Source of the DNA: JAXHMB01 sp034521755
GTDB lineage: Bacteria; Bacteroidota; Rhodothermia; Balneolales; Balneolaceae
NCBI GenBank assembly: GCA_034521755.1
Contig: JAXHMB010000003.1
Span: 744,001-808,000, forward strand
Reading direction: 5' to 3'
Length of the DNA: 64,000 nt
The position numbers were made by a program, and so were the translations under genes. The notes under the pieces were generated by a model. The model had not been told where the DNA came from, searched no databases, and worked only from the letters and a program-made list of their open reading frames with translations. Within the stretch, counting starts at the first letter, position 1. Each line of letters starts with the position of its first letter. Below, one piece after another: positions 20,349-28,864 of the stretch.

Positions 20349-20906
20349 ATGAAAATAAACTGTTTGATATGGGTTCTGGGCTTTTTTGCCTTCACTGCTG
20401 TGGAAGGGCTTGCACAGCCTTTCCATAATGCAGAGGCACCCCTGCTCTCCTGCAGCGATCCCGGAACCGAATATTATACCATTGAGCTTGTGACCACTAA
20501 AAAGATACCGGGTACCGGGCAGGCAAAAGGCAAAGCAATTATGTCTTTTGAAAAATCGCCATTTGGTATATCTATCTCAAAAGACGGCACCTTTGTTCAC
20601 AAACTCAGTATTCAGATTACCAACCTGCCCGAACCACAGGACGCATCATACGTAGCCTGGGTTACGACCCCAAACCTCGACAAGATTAAGATGCTGGGTG
20701 TGTTGGATGGAAACCTCAAAGCCTCCGGAACAGTTGAGTGGAATAAATACCTGGTAGTCATTACCAAAGAATCATCCAGCCAAAATATCGGCGGGATGTG
20801 GCAAGGCCCCATTGTGATGAGAGGCATGTCAAAAAGCGGGTATATGCACACCATGGCCGGTCATGGGCCGTTCACCCGAGACCCCTGCGCTAAATACGGA
20901 TACTAA
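20349..20906 (+). CDS. Exported protein with anti-sigma-K (RskA)-like domain
   Basis: A 185-residue protein with signal peptide (cleavage near EGLAQ). Its core YVAWVTTPNLDKIKMLGVL and the later YLVVITKESS resemble the extracytoplasmic beta-sandwich of RskA-type proteins (a V/YxWVxxP strand, then a LG strand). There is no membrane helix beyond the signal and no zinc-finger anti-sigma N-terminus, so it is not itself an anti-sigma factor. The last quarter is rich in Gly, Met and His (GGMWQGPIVMRGMSKSGYM). Middle gene of the LVIVD-multicopper oxidase operon; it may interact with the oxidase. Confidence 0.65.
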   Translation: MKINCLIWVLGFFAFTAVEGLAQPFHNAEAPLLSCSDPGTEYYTIELVTTKKIPGTGQAKGKAIMSFEKSPFGISISKDGTFVHKLSIQITNLPEPQDASYVAWVTTPNLDKIKMLGVLDGNLKASGTVEWNKYLVVITKESSSQNIGGMWQGPIVMRGMSKSGYMHTMAGHGPFTRDPCAKYGY

Positions 20907-20917
20907 TAATCCCATTG

Positions 20918-22621
20918 ATGTTTGATTCATTGAATACCAAGCTCTTATCTGCCCTCTTCCTCACGGTCCTTTTTACAGCCCTGACTCCCGATGCCTGTGC
21001 CCAGCACGAGATGCATCATATGAACACCGATACTGCTGACGGTAAAGCAAGCTGGCGCATGCCTCCCATGAATATGGAAATGCCCATGATGCCCGGCCTC
21101 GGCAATGAGCTCCCGCCGGTGCAGCCTTTTTTGCCTGGCATGGGACTCGATATTAACGACATCCCCGAAGCCGTTCCCCGTAAAGTACTCACTCTCAGCG
21201 ATGGTGATTCCCTCACCCTCAATGCCTCCATCGTCCGCCGCACTATCAATGGCAAGGATTTTATTATGTATGGATACAACGGGCAGTATCCCGGACCAAT
21301 GATGAAAGTGAAAACCGGTGCAACCGTGCACGTCACTTTTAACAATGAAATTGAATTTCCCACAACGGTTCACTGGCACGGACTGCGCCTCGACAACCGC
21401 TTCGACGGCATCCCAAACGTCACACAGAAACCCGTGAAAGTGGGCGAATCATTTGAATACGAAGTGTACTTCCCCGATACCGGCATCTACTGGTATCATC
21501 CGCATGTGCTTGAATTTATTCAGCAAGATCTCGGACTCTACGGCAACATGCTGGTGCAGCCGCACCGCGAAGACTATTACAGCCCGGTGAATCACGAACA
21601 GGCCCTGATCCTCGATGATATTCTCATTGATGAAAAAGGCATGCTGGCTTACGGAAAGGATGCTCCAACCCATGCCCTGATGGGTCGATTCGGCAACGTG
21701 ATGCTGGTGAACGGAAAAACAGATTACAGCCTGGAAGTGAAAAAGAATGACGTGATCCGTTTCTACGTCACCAATGTGGCCAACACACGGACCTTCAACA
21801 TGGTGTTCAACGGGGCGAAAGTGAAAGTAGTGGGCTCGGACGTAAGCAAGTTTGAGCATGAAGAATTTGTTCAAAATGTGCCCATTGCCGTGGCCGAGCG
21901 ATATATTGTAGAGGTGCACTACGAAGAACCGGGCAGCTATGCTATCACCAATACCATCCAGGCTATCAACCATTTTCGGGGTGAGTTTTATCCCAAAGTT
22001 GATACGCTGGGTATGGTTCACGTTTCGGATGAAGAAACTGACAATTCACACGTGGAGGAATTTAATACCCTGCGGGAGAATGAAGACGTCAAGGAGGATA
22101 TCTCCCAGTACGAAGAATATTTCGATAAGCCCGTAGACCACCGCATTGACATGACCCTCAGCGTGGACGGGCTGCCCCTGCCTATCATGCAGTCCATGGA
22201 AATTGATACGATGTACGTGCCACACATTGAGTGGAATGATTCTATGCCCATGATGAACTGGCTCTCTACCGGCAAACAGGTGAAGTGGATTTTGTTCGAC
22301 CCCGAGACCGGCAATCAAAACATGGACATCAGCTGGGAATTTGATAAAGGAGACGTGGTAAAGCTTCGCGTGTTTAACGACCCTGACTCTTTCCATCCCA
22401 TGAATCACCCTTTCCATATTCACGGACAGCGATTCCTGGTGCTGTCTATCGACGGCGTACCCAACAGTAACCTCGTCTGGAAAGACACTGCCACTATCCC
22501 GGTAGGCTCTACCGTAGACCTGTTGGTGGACATGTCGAATCCCGGCGACTGGATGATGCACTGCCACATCGCCGAACACCTCGAATCGGGCATGATGTTT
22601 ATCTTCACCGTCAACGAGTAA
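20918..22621 (+). CDS. Multicopper oxidase with Met/His-rich N-terminus
   Basis: Periplasmic laccase/CueO-type oxidase of 567 residues. All copper-binding motifs are present: HWHGLR, WYHPH, HPFHIHG and HCHIAEHLESGM, the last ending with the type 1 site methionine. A signal peptide (cleavage near ACAQ) is followed by a segment at residues 30-58 with eight Met and three His, suggesting copper acquisition or cuprous oxidation. The open frame extends one codon upstream to TTG; I use the ATG at 20918. Third gene of an operon with an LVIVD protein and an RskA-like exported protein. Local GC is higher than in neighbouring genes. Confidence 0.94.
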   Translation: MFDSLNTKLLSALFLTVLFTALTPDACAQHEMHHMNTDTADGKASWRMPPMNMEMPMMPGLGNELPPVQPFLPGMGLDINDIPEAVPRKVLTLSDGDSLTLNASIVRRTINGKDFIMYGYNGQYPGPMMKVKTGATVHVTFNNEIEFPTTVHWHGLRLDNRFDGIPNVTQKPVKVGESFEYEVYFPDTGIYWYHPHVLEFIQQDLGLYGNMLVQPHREDYYSPVNHEQALILDDILIDEKGMLAYGKDAPTHALMGRFGNVMLVNGKTDYSLEVKKNDVIRFYVTNVANTRTFNMVFNGAKVKVVGSDVSKFEHEEFVQNVPIAVAERYIVEVHYEEPGSYAITNTIQAINHFRGEFYPKVDTLGMVHVSDEETDNSHVEEFNTLRENEDVKEDISQYEEYFDKPVDHRIDMTLSVDGLPLPIMQSMEIDTMYVPHIEWNDSMPMMNWLSTGKQVKWILFDPETGNQNMDISWEFDKGDVVKLRVFNDPDSFHPMNHPFHIHGQRFLVLSIDGVPNSNLVWKDTATIPVGSTVDLLVDMSNPGDWMMHCHIAEHLESGMMFIFTVNE

Positions 22622-23333
22622 TTAGCCCTTTCTCAACAAGTAATAGAACACGGATTACGCGGATAGTGCTAATCTGCGCAGATTTTTAAGGTTTACAGAA
22701 AAAAACAACGGCCTCGAATTGTATGACGAAGTATAACAGTCCCCTCCTAGGAGGGGTGCCGAGAAACGAAGTGGGGTGGGTCAAACGCTATAATGTACAC
22801 ACCCCGTCTTCCGTGCAACCACACACACAGAATCCTCCCCCCTTCTCAAGAGGGGAATTTTCAAAGGTATCAAGCATTCATCCAATTCGAGGCCATATTC
22901 TTCAATAAAAAGCTGTCATTTCGAGCGAAACGTAGTAAGCATGGCAATCTCCAAAATTCGTAAACAATGAAGTTTACCGCCAAGGGGTCCGGGAGGAGCG
23001 CAAAACCGGCCTCAAGATGACCAGATAGTTTTAGAATGTATGCCTTTGAAAAGGAATGATTTAAAACATCCGGCCTTGTATTCAGTGCAAAGAGCAAAAG
23101 ATAAAATGGGGGTTTGGGGAGAATTGCGGGTCCCGAGTACTCGGGATTGGTCACAAAAAATGAACATAACTAATAGCAAGTTTGCAAAAAAACTATTAAT
23201 ATCATTTAACCCCTCCATACTTTGTTTTACCCCAATTTTTGTTATAATTGATATAGGAGCAGTTGACTATTTTAATTTTGTGTCATCCTGAATTCGTTTC
23301 AGGATGACATGAGTTCTTAAAGAAAAATCACCT
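22622..23333. repeat. Intergenic cluster of dispersed repeat elements
   Basis: No gene is convincing here. Recognisable pieces in order are: GAACACGGATTACGCGGAT (22647-22665), recurring at 25143 with GATTACACGGAT; a CCCCTCCTAGGAGGGG palindrome (22741-22756), followed about 90 bases later by CCCCCCTTCTCAAGAGGGG; GTCATTTCGAGCGAAACG (near 22916); a 16-base palindrome TCCCGAGTACTCGGGA (23131-23146); and GTCATCCTGAATTCGTTTC with its return arm (23282-23308), directly before the transglycosylase gene. Elements of these kinds are known as dispersed noncoding repeats in Bacteroidota-like genomes. Short open frames here are translated repeats. Confidence 0.7.
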
Positions 23334-24128
23334 ATGGACTCACGGCTACTGTCACTCAAAAAAACGATCGCATGTTGCACCCTGCTGATCTTCAGCATCA
23401 GCGGTCTTGCTGTGGCGCAACCCAACGCCGAGAAGTACAAAGAACCATTGGCGGCACTCAGCTCCTGGTTCAACGGGCATGACGTAAACTTTGCCCCCCT
23501 CCTTGACGACCAGCGCTTTGAAATCTACCACGAAATCGGCGATAAATTCCGGAAGTCCGCTGAACGAAAATCTGTTGATATAGACCGTTATAAAATCATT
23601 CTGGGCTTTGAACAGAAAAGAGCACAGATCCGTGAGTTTATGAATACCCATGCCGAAGAGCTGGCCAAAGCCGAAGCGGAATATGATATTCCCAAGTACG
23701 TGATTTCTGCCATCATTGGCATTGAGTCAGACTTCGGACAAAATTTCGGAGACTACAATCCTTTTAATGTATACGTTTCCATGTATGCCGTAGGCTACCG
23801 GCAGGACTTTGCGCGTGCCCAGCTGAAAGAACTGCTCGAATTTACCGAACGCAAAAATATGGACGTCTTTGAACTGAAAAGCAGCTACGCGGGGGCCATG
23901 TCCGCCGCCCAGTTTATCCCCTACTCCGTTAACAAATGGTGGGTAGGCGAAGACCTCTGGGATATGACCAACAACATCCATTCCGTAGCCAACTACCTGG
24001 CCTATTTTAAAAAGCGTACCGGCAGCCTCGAAAAAGCCGTACTGCGCTACAATCCCAGCAGCCTCTATACCCGTGCCGTGCTCGACCTTGCCAAAGAAGC
24101 CGAAGAAAGGATTAGTGCCGGGCAGTAA
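23334..24128 (+). CDS. MltB-like lytic murein transglycosylase (SLT_2)
   Basis: A 264-residue exported enzyme that would cleave peptidoglycan with 1,6-anhydro product formation. A signal peptide ends near LAVAQPN. The catalytic glutamate is probably E in ISAIIGIESDFGQNFGDY, which matches the MltB GIIGVET site. The downstream AGAMSAAQFIPYSV matches the MltB GAMG.PQFMPSS region, and SVANYLAYFKKRTG lies near the end. The protein is shorter than Escherichia coli MltB (361), as is common for this subgroup. Its 3' end is duplicated at 24984-25140, on the far side of a fasciclin gene. Confidence 0.86.
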   Translation: MDSRLLSLKKTIACCTLLIFSISGLAVAQPNAEKYKEPLAALSSWFNGHDVNFAPLLDDQRFEIYHEIGDKFRKSAERKSVDIDRYKIILGFEQKRAQIREFMNTHAEELAKAEAEYDIPKYVISAIIGIESDFGQNFGDYNPFNVYVSMYAVGYRQDFARAQLKELLEFTERKNMDVFELKSSYAGAMSAAQFIPYSVNKWWVGEDLWDMTNNIHSVANYLAYFKKRTGSLEKAVLRYNPSSLYTRAVLDLAKEAEERISAGQ

Positions 24129-24210
24129 TTGCTTTTAAGATAAGAGCTTTTGAGTTGGTTGTACAGATTTAGAAAAGAAATGCAGATCTTGCTGCCAAAC
24201 CAATATAATT

Positions 24211-24246
24211 AAAAAGAGCCTGCCCTAATGCAATAGGCAGACTCTG
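24211..24246 (-). terminator. Probable terminator of the fasciclin gene
   Basis: On the minus strand the hairpin AGAGTCTGCC ... GGCAGGCTCT (one mismatch) is followed by TTTTTAATT, right after the fasciclin stop codon. Confidence 0.75.
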
Positions 24247-24275
24247 GTAATTATCTTATTTAAAAGGAAATTATA

Positions 24276-24851
24276 TTAATTTGCTACAAGAAAGACTTTG
24301 TCCACAACATGTACAACGCCATTAGAAGCATCCACTGATCCTAAAATTTTGGCCCCGTTTACGAATACCTCTCCGTCCTTTTCTTCAGACTTAACATAGT
24401 GCCCCGTAGCCAGATAAACATTCATACCATCCGCAAGCTGATCTTTACTCAGATTTGCCGGTGATGCATGAGATGTTAAAATCTTGGCAAGCTTGGATTT
24501 GTTTTCAGGCTTTAGCAGATCTGCAACAGTACCTTCAGGAAGTGCCTCAAACGCCTCATTGGTTGGAGCAAAAACCGTAAGGGGCCCTGCGTTTACTAAT
24601 ATATTCTGTATTTCTGCTGCTTCTATGGCCTTAGCCAACGTGGTATGATCAGGTGAATTCCTCGCAATCTTAAGAATATTTGCTTTAGACTCCTCATCCA
24701 CAACTCCGGCCTGCCCTGTCGTTGAAGCAGTTGTTGATTTATTTGTTGTCTGAGTACCAGATCTTCTTTCATCAGTATTACCACATGAGATTAAAACAGC
24801 AGATACTGTCATTACAATAGCAATACTCATTATCTTATTAATTATAGTCAT
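24276..24851 (-). CDS. Fasciclin-domain lipoprotein
   Basis: A 191-residue lipoprotein: N-terminal hydrophobic segment and lipobox AVLISC with the lipidated Cys at residue 23. A Ser/Thr/Gln-rich linker follows, and then one FAS1 domain (TTLAKAIEAAEIQNILVNAG, FAPTNEAFEALPEGT, ILTSHA, VHVVDKVFL). FAS1 domains mediate adhesion or protein-protein contacts at the envelope. It lies on the opposite strand between the intact transglycosylase gene and a duplicated piece of it, a sign of local rearrangement. Confidence 0.92.
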   Translation of the reverse strand: MTIINKIMSIAIVMTVSAVLISCGNTDERRSGTQTTNKSTTASTTGQAGVVDEESKANILKIARNSPDHTTLAKAIEAAEIQNILVNAGPLTVFAPTNEAFEALPEGTVADLLKPENKSKLAKILTSHASPANLSKDQLADGMNVYLATGHYVKSEEKDGEVFVNGAKILGSVDASNGVVHVVDKVFLVAN

Positions 24852-24983
24852 AGTATTATTGTTTAGTTAGTTGTTAGTACTCTATTAAATATTTTAAGAT
24901 CTTTTTATCTTTTATTAAGAATACCAAAAAAAATGCTGCTCGACAAATAAAATTTTTCCCTATTTGATTTTTCATATCTAGGA

Positions 24984-25140
24984 ATGATGGGTAGGCGAAG
25001 ACCTCTGGGATATGACCAACAATATACACTCGGTAGCCAACTACCTGGCCTACTTTAAAAAGCGTACCGGCAGCCTCTATACCCGTGCCGTGCTTGAACT
25101 GGCCAAAGAAGCCGAAGAAGGGGTTAGTGCCGGGCAGTAA
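24984..25140 (+). pseudogene. Duplicated 3' fragment of the MltB-like gene
   Basis: Starting near GATGGGTAGGCGAAGACC, this stretch repeats the last part of the transglycosylase gene (from about 23936 to its stop), ending with the same GTGCCGGGCAGTAA. It lacks 36 bases (12 codons, LEKAVLRYNPSS) that in the intact copy lie between two GCAGCCTC direct repeats, so slippage or recombination between these repeats explains the deletion. Several mostly synonymous substitutions separate the copies. There is no start codon or upstream coding sequence, so it is a nonfunctional remnant. Confidence 0.88.
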
Positions 25141-25250
25141 ATAGAACACGGATTACACGGATTGAGAAAATTTTCGCAGAGCTAGTTTTTGTCAATCGGA
25201 CATCCTGTCCGATTATGTAACAACAAGTTTATAAACTTGTGACACTGCGG
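25141..25250. repeat. Repeat block with two palindromes
   Basis: The block opens with GAACACGGATTACACGGATT, a second copy of the element at 22647. It continues with the hairpin AATCGGACA-TCC-TGTCCGATT (25194-25214) and an 18-base perfect palindrome ACAAGTTTATAAACTTGT (25223-25240). The CAAGTTTATAAACT core recurs near 25506. No T run indicates a terminator; these look like dispersed intergenic repeats. Confidence 0.65.
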
Positions 25251-25282
25251 TGACTGGAAATTCAACTATACCTGAAACTCAG

Positions 25283-25498
25283 TTAGACATCGTAGTTCAA
25301 TTTAATGACTCTAACTAACGGTGTATCTTCTCTATCTAGAACATAAATACGATCTTGGTCGTCCATCCCAATAATTTTCCAACTTAATAAATTACTGACC
25401 CCAGGTTCAGTAGACATTTCCTCTTTAAAAAAAGTAATATACTTTTTGGGTTTAAATTCAGAATCATACAATTCTGCACCACAAATACTCTCATCTCT
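25283..25498 (-). pseudogene. C-terminal fragment of a 6-bladed beta-propeller-like protein
   Basis: The minus strand encodes about 70 residues ending SWKIIGMDDQDRIYVLDR, then EDTPLVRVIKLNYDV and a stop. The pattern (D..DRIYVLDRED.P.V.VI) resembles the last blade of 6-bladed beta-propeller proteins common in this group. An in-frame stop lies just upstream, no ATG is available, and a palindromic repeat abuts the 5' edge, so this is the truncated end of a lost gene. The family call rests on pattern only. Confidence 0.5.
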
Positions 25499-25570
25499 TA
25501 TCTCGCAAGTTTATAAACTGGCAGATAAGGCTGACCAAGTATTGATACGCGAGCCGTATATCAACAAACA

Positions 25571-25609
25571 AAAAAAGCCCCACTCCGACAGTTGTCGGAA
25601 TGAGGCTTG
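25571..25609 (-). terminator. Rho-independent terminator downstream of groEL
   Basis: On the minus strand AAGCCTCATTCCGACA-ACTG-TCGGAGTGGGGCTT forms a long stem with G-T pairs, followed by TTTTTTTG. It lies about 45 bases beyond the groEL stop. Confidence 0.85.
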
Positions 25610-25653
25610 AAATCTAGCGTATCTCAGAAGCTAGGCGTTTATAAACGGCTGGT

Positions 25654-27330
25654 TTACATCATGCCGCCCATTCCGCCCATGCCTCCGGGCATTCCGCCGC
25701 CCATGCCGCCTGGCATTCCGCCGCCGGCAGGTCCGTCATCGTCATCATCGCCTTTGCTTGGCTTGTCAGTGACGAGGGCTTCGGTTGTCAGCATCAGGCC
25801 GGCAACAGAAGCAGCGTTTTGAAGCGCTGTACGGGTTACTTTGGTTGGGTCGATTACACCTGCTTTAATCAGATCTTCGTACTTTTCGGTACGGGCGTTG
25901 TAGCCGAAAGCGTCTTTGCCTTCAAGTACTTTCTGTACAACGATAGATCCTTCAGCTCCTGCGTTATTTGCAATACATCGCAGCGGAGCTTCAAGTGCAC
26001 GACGAACAATAGTAAAGCCTACTTCCTGGTCGGCGTTTTCGCCTTTCAGGTCGTCAAGGACACTCATTGCACGAAGCAGCGCAACACCGCCACCGGCAAC
26101 AATGCCTTCTTCAACAGCAGCGCGGGTAGCGTGCAGTGCGTCTTCAACACGGGCTTTCTTCTCTTTCATTTCTACTTCAGAAGCAGCACCAATGTTAAGC
26201 ACAGCAACACCGCCGCTTAGCTTGGCAAGGCGTTCTTGCAGCTTCTCGCGGTCGTAATCAGAAGTGGTAGATTCAATCTGTCCTTTAATCTGATTTACGC
26301 GGGCTTTGATGTCATCATCTTTGCCTTGTCCGCCAACGAGTGTAGTGTCATCTTTGGTGATGTTCACTCGGTCAGCAGTACCCAAGAAATCAAGCGTAGC
26401 GTTTTCGAGCTTGTAGCCGCGCTCTTCAGAAATAACGGTACCGCCGGTCAGGATAGCGATATCTTCAAGCATCTGCTTGCGACGATCGCCAAATCCGGGC
26501 GCTTTAACGGCAGCAATCTTAAGAGAGCCGCGCAGCTTGTTAACAACCAGTGTAGCCAGTGCTTCGCCTTCAATATCTTCAGCGATAATCAGCAGCGGCT
26601 TGCCTGTTTGAATTACTTTTTCAAGAATTGGAAGCAGATCCTTCATGTTGCTGATCTTCTTGTCGAAAATCAGGATATAAGGCTCTTCCATTTCTGCGGT
26701 CATAGTCTCAGAGTTGGTCACGAAATAAGGTGACAGGTAACCGCGGTCGAACTGCATACCTTCTACTGTTTCGAGGTATGTTTCGGTACCTTTGGCTTCT
26801 TCAACAGTGATTACACCGTCTTTGCCAACTTTTTCCATCGCGTCGGCAATCAGGTTGCCAATTGCTTCGTCGTTGTTTGCAGAAATAGTACCAATCTGAG
26901 CAATCTCTTTTTGGTCGCTTATTTCTTTGCTCATCTTACCGAGCTCTTTTACAATTGCGTCAACAGCTTTCTCGATGCCGCGCTTCAGTTCCATCGGGTT
27001 GGCACCGGCTGTAACGTTTTTGAGTCCGGTTTGAATGATTGATTGTGCCAATACGGTTGCCGTAGTTGTTCCGTCACCGGCGTTGTCGCTGGTTCTGGAT
27101 GCAACTTCTTTTACCATCTGAGCGCCCATGTTTTCACGCTTGTTGGACAGCTCAATTTCTTTGGCAACAGTAACACCGTCTTTGGTTACAGTTGGTGCAC
27201 CAAAAGATTTTTCAATTACGACGTTACGTCCGCGCGGTCCAAGGGTCACTTTGACAGCATTTGCAAGCTTGTCAACGCCGTTCTTCAAGGCATCGCGCGC
27301 TTCCATATCATAATGTACTAGTTTAGCCAT
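25654..27330 (-). CDS. groEL: Chaperonin GroEL (Hsp60)
   Basis: The 558-residue subunit of the ATP-dependent folding chamber. Landmarks include GPRGRNVVIEKSFG, the ATP-site DGTTTATVLAQ, the apical domain VVNKLRGSLKIAAVKAPGFG and the signature AAVEEGIVAGGG. It ends with a long Gly/Met-rich tail (GGMPGGMGGMGGMM), a little longer than usual. It lies 57 bases downstream of groES on the same strand, forming the groESL operon, with a strong terminator after it. Confidence 0.98.
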   Translation of the reverse strand: MAKLVHYDMEARDALKNGVDKLANAVKVTLGPRGRNVVIEKSFGAPTVTKDGVTVAKEIELSNKRENMGAQMVKEVASRTSDNAGDGTTTATVLAQSIIQTGLKNVTAGANPMELKRGIEKAVDAIVKELGKMSKEISDQKEIAQIGTISANNDEAIGNLIADAMEKVGKDGVITVEEAKGTETYLETVEGMQFDRGYLSPYFVTNSETMTAEMEEPYILIFDKKISNMKDLLPILEKVIQTGKPLLIIAEDIEGEALATLVVNKLRGSLKIAAVKAPGFGDRRKQMLEDIAILTGGTVISEERGYKLENATLDFLGTADRVNITKDDTTLVGGQGKDDDIKARVNQIKGQIESTTSDYDREKLQERLAKLSGGVAVLNIGAASEVEMKEKKARVEDALHATRAAVEEGIVAGGGVALLRAMSVLDDLKGENADQEVGFTIVRRALEAPLRCIANNAGAEGSIVVQKVLEGKDAFGYNARTEKYEDLIKAGVIDPTKVTRTALQNAASVAGLMLTTEALVTDKPSKGDDDDDGPAGGGMPGGMGGGMPGGMGGMGGMM

Positions 27331-27387
27331 AGCTATTAATAGTTTTTAGTTGTTTGTGATTAATTTTTTTTGAATAAAGAGACATGC

Positions 27388-27681
27388 TTAGGAAACGATT
27401 CCAAGAATGTCAGCTTCACGCATGATTAAATACTCTTCGCCATCCAGCGTGATTTCAGTACCGGAATATTTTCCATAAAGTACTTTGTCGCCTTCCTTAA
27501 CTGACATGTCAATCTTGGTTCCGTTTTCAACTTTTCCGGGTCCTGCAGCTACCACTTTTCCTTCTTGTGGTTTTTCTTTTGCAGAATCAGGTATGATGAT
27601 ACCCGAACTGGTTTTTTCTTCAGCAGGTTCCGGCTGAACCAAAACACGATCGCTTAATGGTTTGATTTTAGATTTAGCCAT
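27388..27681 (-). CDS. groES: Co-chaperonin GroES (Hsp10)
   Basis: A 97-residue lid subunit of the chaperonin. IKPLSDRVLVQPEPAEEKT opens the fold, the mobile loop is EEKTSSGIIIPDSAKEK, and the C-terminus EEYLIMREADILGIV is canonical. First gene of groESL. I found no CIRCE element (TTAGCACTC-N9-GAGTGCTAA) upstream, so control is probably by another heat-shock system. Confidence 0.97.
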   Translation of the reverse strand: MAKSKIKPLSDRVLVQPEPAEEKTSSGIIIPDSAKEKPQEGKVVAAGPGKVENGTKIDMSVKEGDKVLYGKYSGTEITLDGEEYLIMREADILGIVS

Positions 27682-28069
27682 AAGTATGACTCCCTAATTT
27701 TAGGTTAATAGTTGCTTGTTATATTTTAAAAGTTTCTGATTCGGTTTGCTCATCAATGAGTTAAACCAGAAATCCGTAAAAATTTCCTGAAGCTCCATAG
27801 CTTCGTCTTGTGAGTATGTATATGAGCAAGTACCATACCAAAGATTGCAAGATAAGCAGATTTATTTTTGAAGCGGTTAAAAATCCTTGATCAGAAAGTT
27901 CTTTATCTAAAACCAAAATGATCCAAAAAACCAATAATGAGTCATCCTGAACTTGTTTCAGGATCTATAACAGCCTCTATACCCTATAAATCTGGATCTT
28001 GAAGTGAATTAAGAATGAGAATTGCTTTTGTAGGGAAGCTAAAACGGACAAACCCTGTTCGCCGAAATT
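27682..28069. other. groESL upstream region with a repeat element
   Basis: No gene is seen. The half nearest groES carries an imperfect inverted repeat, GGTTTGCTCAT-CA-ATGAGTTAAACC (27743-27767), which could be an operator or chance. Further away, TCATCCTGAACTTGTTTCAG (27942-27961) is a copy of the dispersed element also seen at 23282 and, degraded, near 44083. Confidence 0.5.
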
Positions 28070-28843
28070 TCAGGTCAAAATGCCACGTTCTTCCAGCAGG
28101 GCTGTCAACTTTTCATAAATGTCAGGAGTCCATGCTTCGGGACGCTTGTCATAATCGAAGCCCTCGGGCAAATCTTCTTTCGGGATGATAGGCTTAAGCG
28201 CATTGCTCAGTTTTTTTCGACGCTGGTTAAAGGCGGTACGCACTACCGTTTTGAGATGGGCGTCGGTACAGTTAAGCGGACCTTTGTCAAAGGTCAGTTT
28301 TACCATAGCGCTGTCTACATTGGGCGGCGGGTCAAAGCAGTGGCGCGAGACGTCGAACAAAATTTCGGGAGTACTCATCAGTTGGGTCTGCACGCTTAGT
28401 ATGCCATAGTCTTTGGTGCGGATGTCCGACACAATGCGCTCGGCAACTTCTTTCTGCATCATCAGAATGGCTGAGGCCAGCAGGCTGCGCGACTCCAGCA
28501 GCGAAAACAGAATCTGGCTGGTAATGTAATACGGCAGGTTCCCGACTACGTGCGTCTTCTCCTTGCCAATAGCCAGTTCGTTCCAGTCTACCTTAAGAAC
28601 ATCTAGATGATATACCGGAAGTTTGGGATATTTTTCTTTAAGCACTTCAATAGCACGCTGATCCAGCTCTACCGCGTGGACGTCATCAAAATCCTGGAGC
28701 AGCACTTCGGTCAGCGCTCCCGTACCGGGACCAATCTCTATCACCCGGTCTCCTTCCCCGGCCGGAATGGACTCCGCAATTTTGGCGATAATATTCTGGT
28801 CATTTAAAAAATGCTGACCAAGACTCTTTTTAGGGCGAATCAT
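28070..28843 (-). CDS. rsmA: 16S rRNA (adenine(1518)-N(6)/adenine(1519)-N(6))-dimethyltransferase
   Basis: A 257-residue KsgA-type enzyme that dimethylates two adjacent adenosines in the 3' hairpin of 16S rRNA during small-subunit maturation. KKSLGQHFLNDQNI opens the protein. The SAM-binding motif is VIEIGPGTGALTEVLL, and the catalytic NLPYYITSQI motif (N6-methyltransferase NxxY type) is intact. The RNA-binding C-terminal helices end at the stop. Divergent from alanine dehydrogenase. Confidence 0.96.
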   Translation of the reverse strand: MIRPKKSLGQHFLNDQNIIAKIAESIPAGEGDRVIEIGPGTGALTEVLLQDFDDVHAVELDQRAIEVLKEKYPKLPVYHLDVLKVDWNELAIGKEKTHVVGNLPYYITSQILFSLLESRSLLASAILMMQKEVAERIVSDIRTKDYGILSVQTQLMSTPEILFDVSRHCFDPPPNVDSAMVKLTFDKGPLNCTDAHLKTVVRTAFNQRRKKLSNALKPIIPKEDLPEGFDYDKRPEAWTPDIYEKLTALLEERGILT

Positions 28844-28864
28844 TGAATTAGTAACTCAATTAAT

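Noticed and set aside
22723..22908. Small plus-strand frame with Pro-rich product
   Set aside because: It is a translation of CCCCTCC-type dispersed repeats.
23040..23291. 83-codon plus-strand frame
   Set aside because: It runs through the repeat cluster including a palindrome, with no family resemblance.
24874..25149. Minus-strand 91-codon frame
   Set aside because: It is antisense to the duplicated transglycosylase tail and resembles the antisense frame of the intact copy; it has no signal of its own.
27682..27830. CIRCE heat-shock operator upstream of groES
   Set aside because: The consensus TTAGCACTC-N9-GAGTGCTAA is not present.
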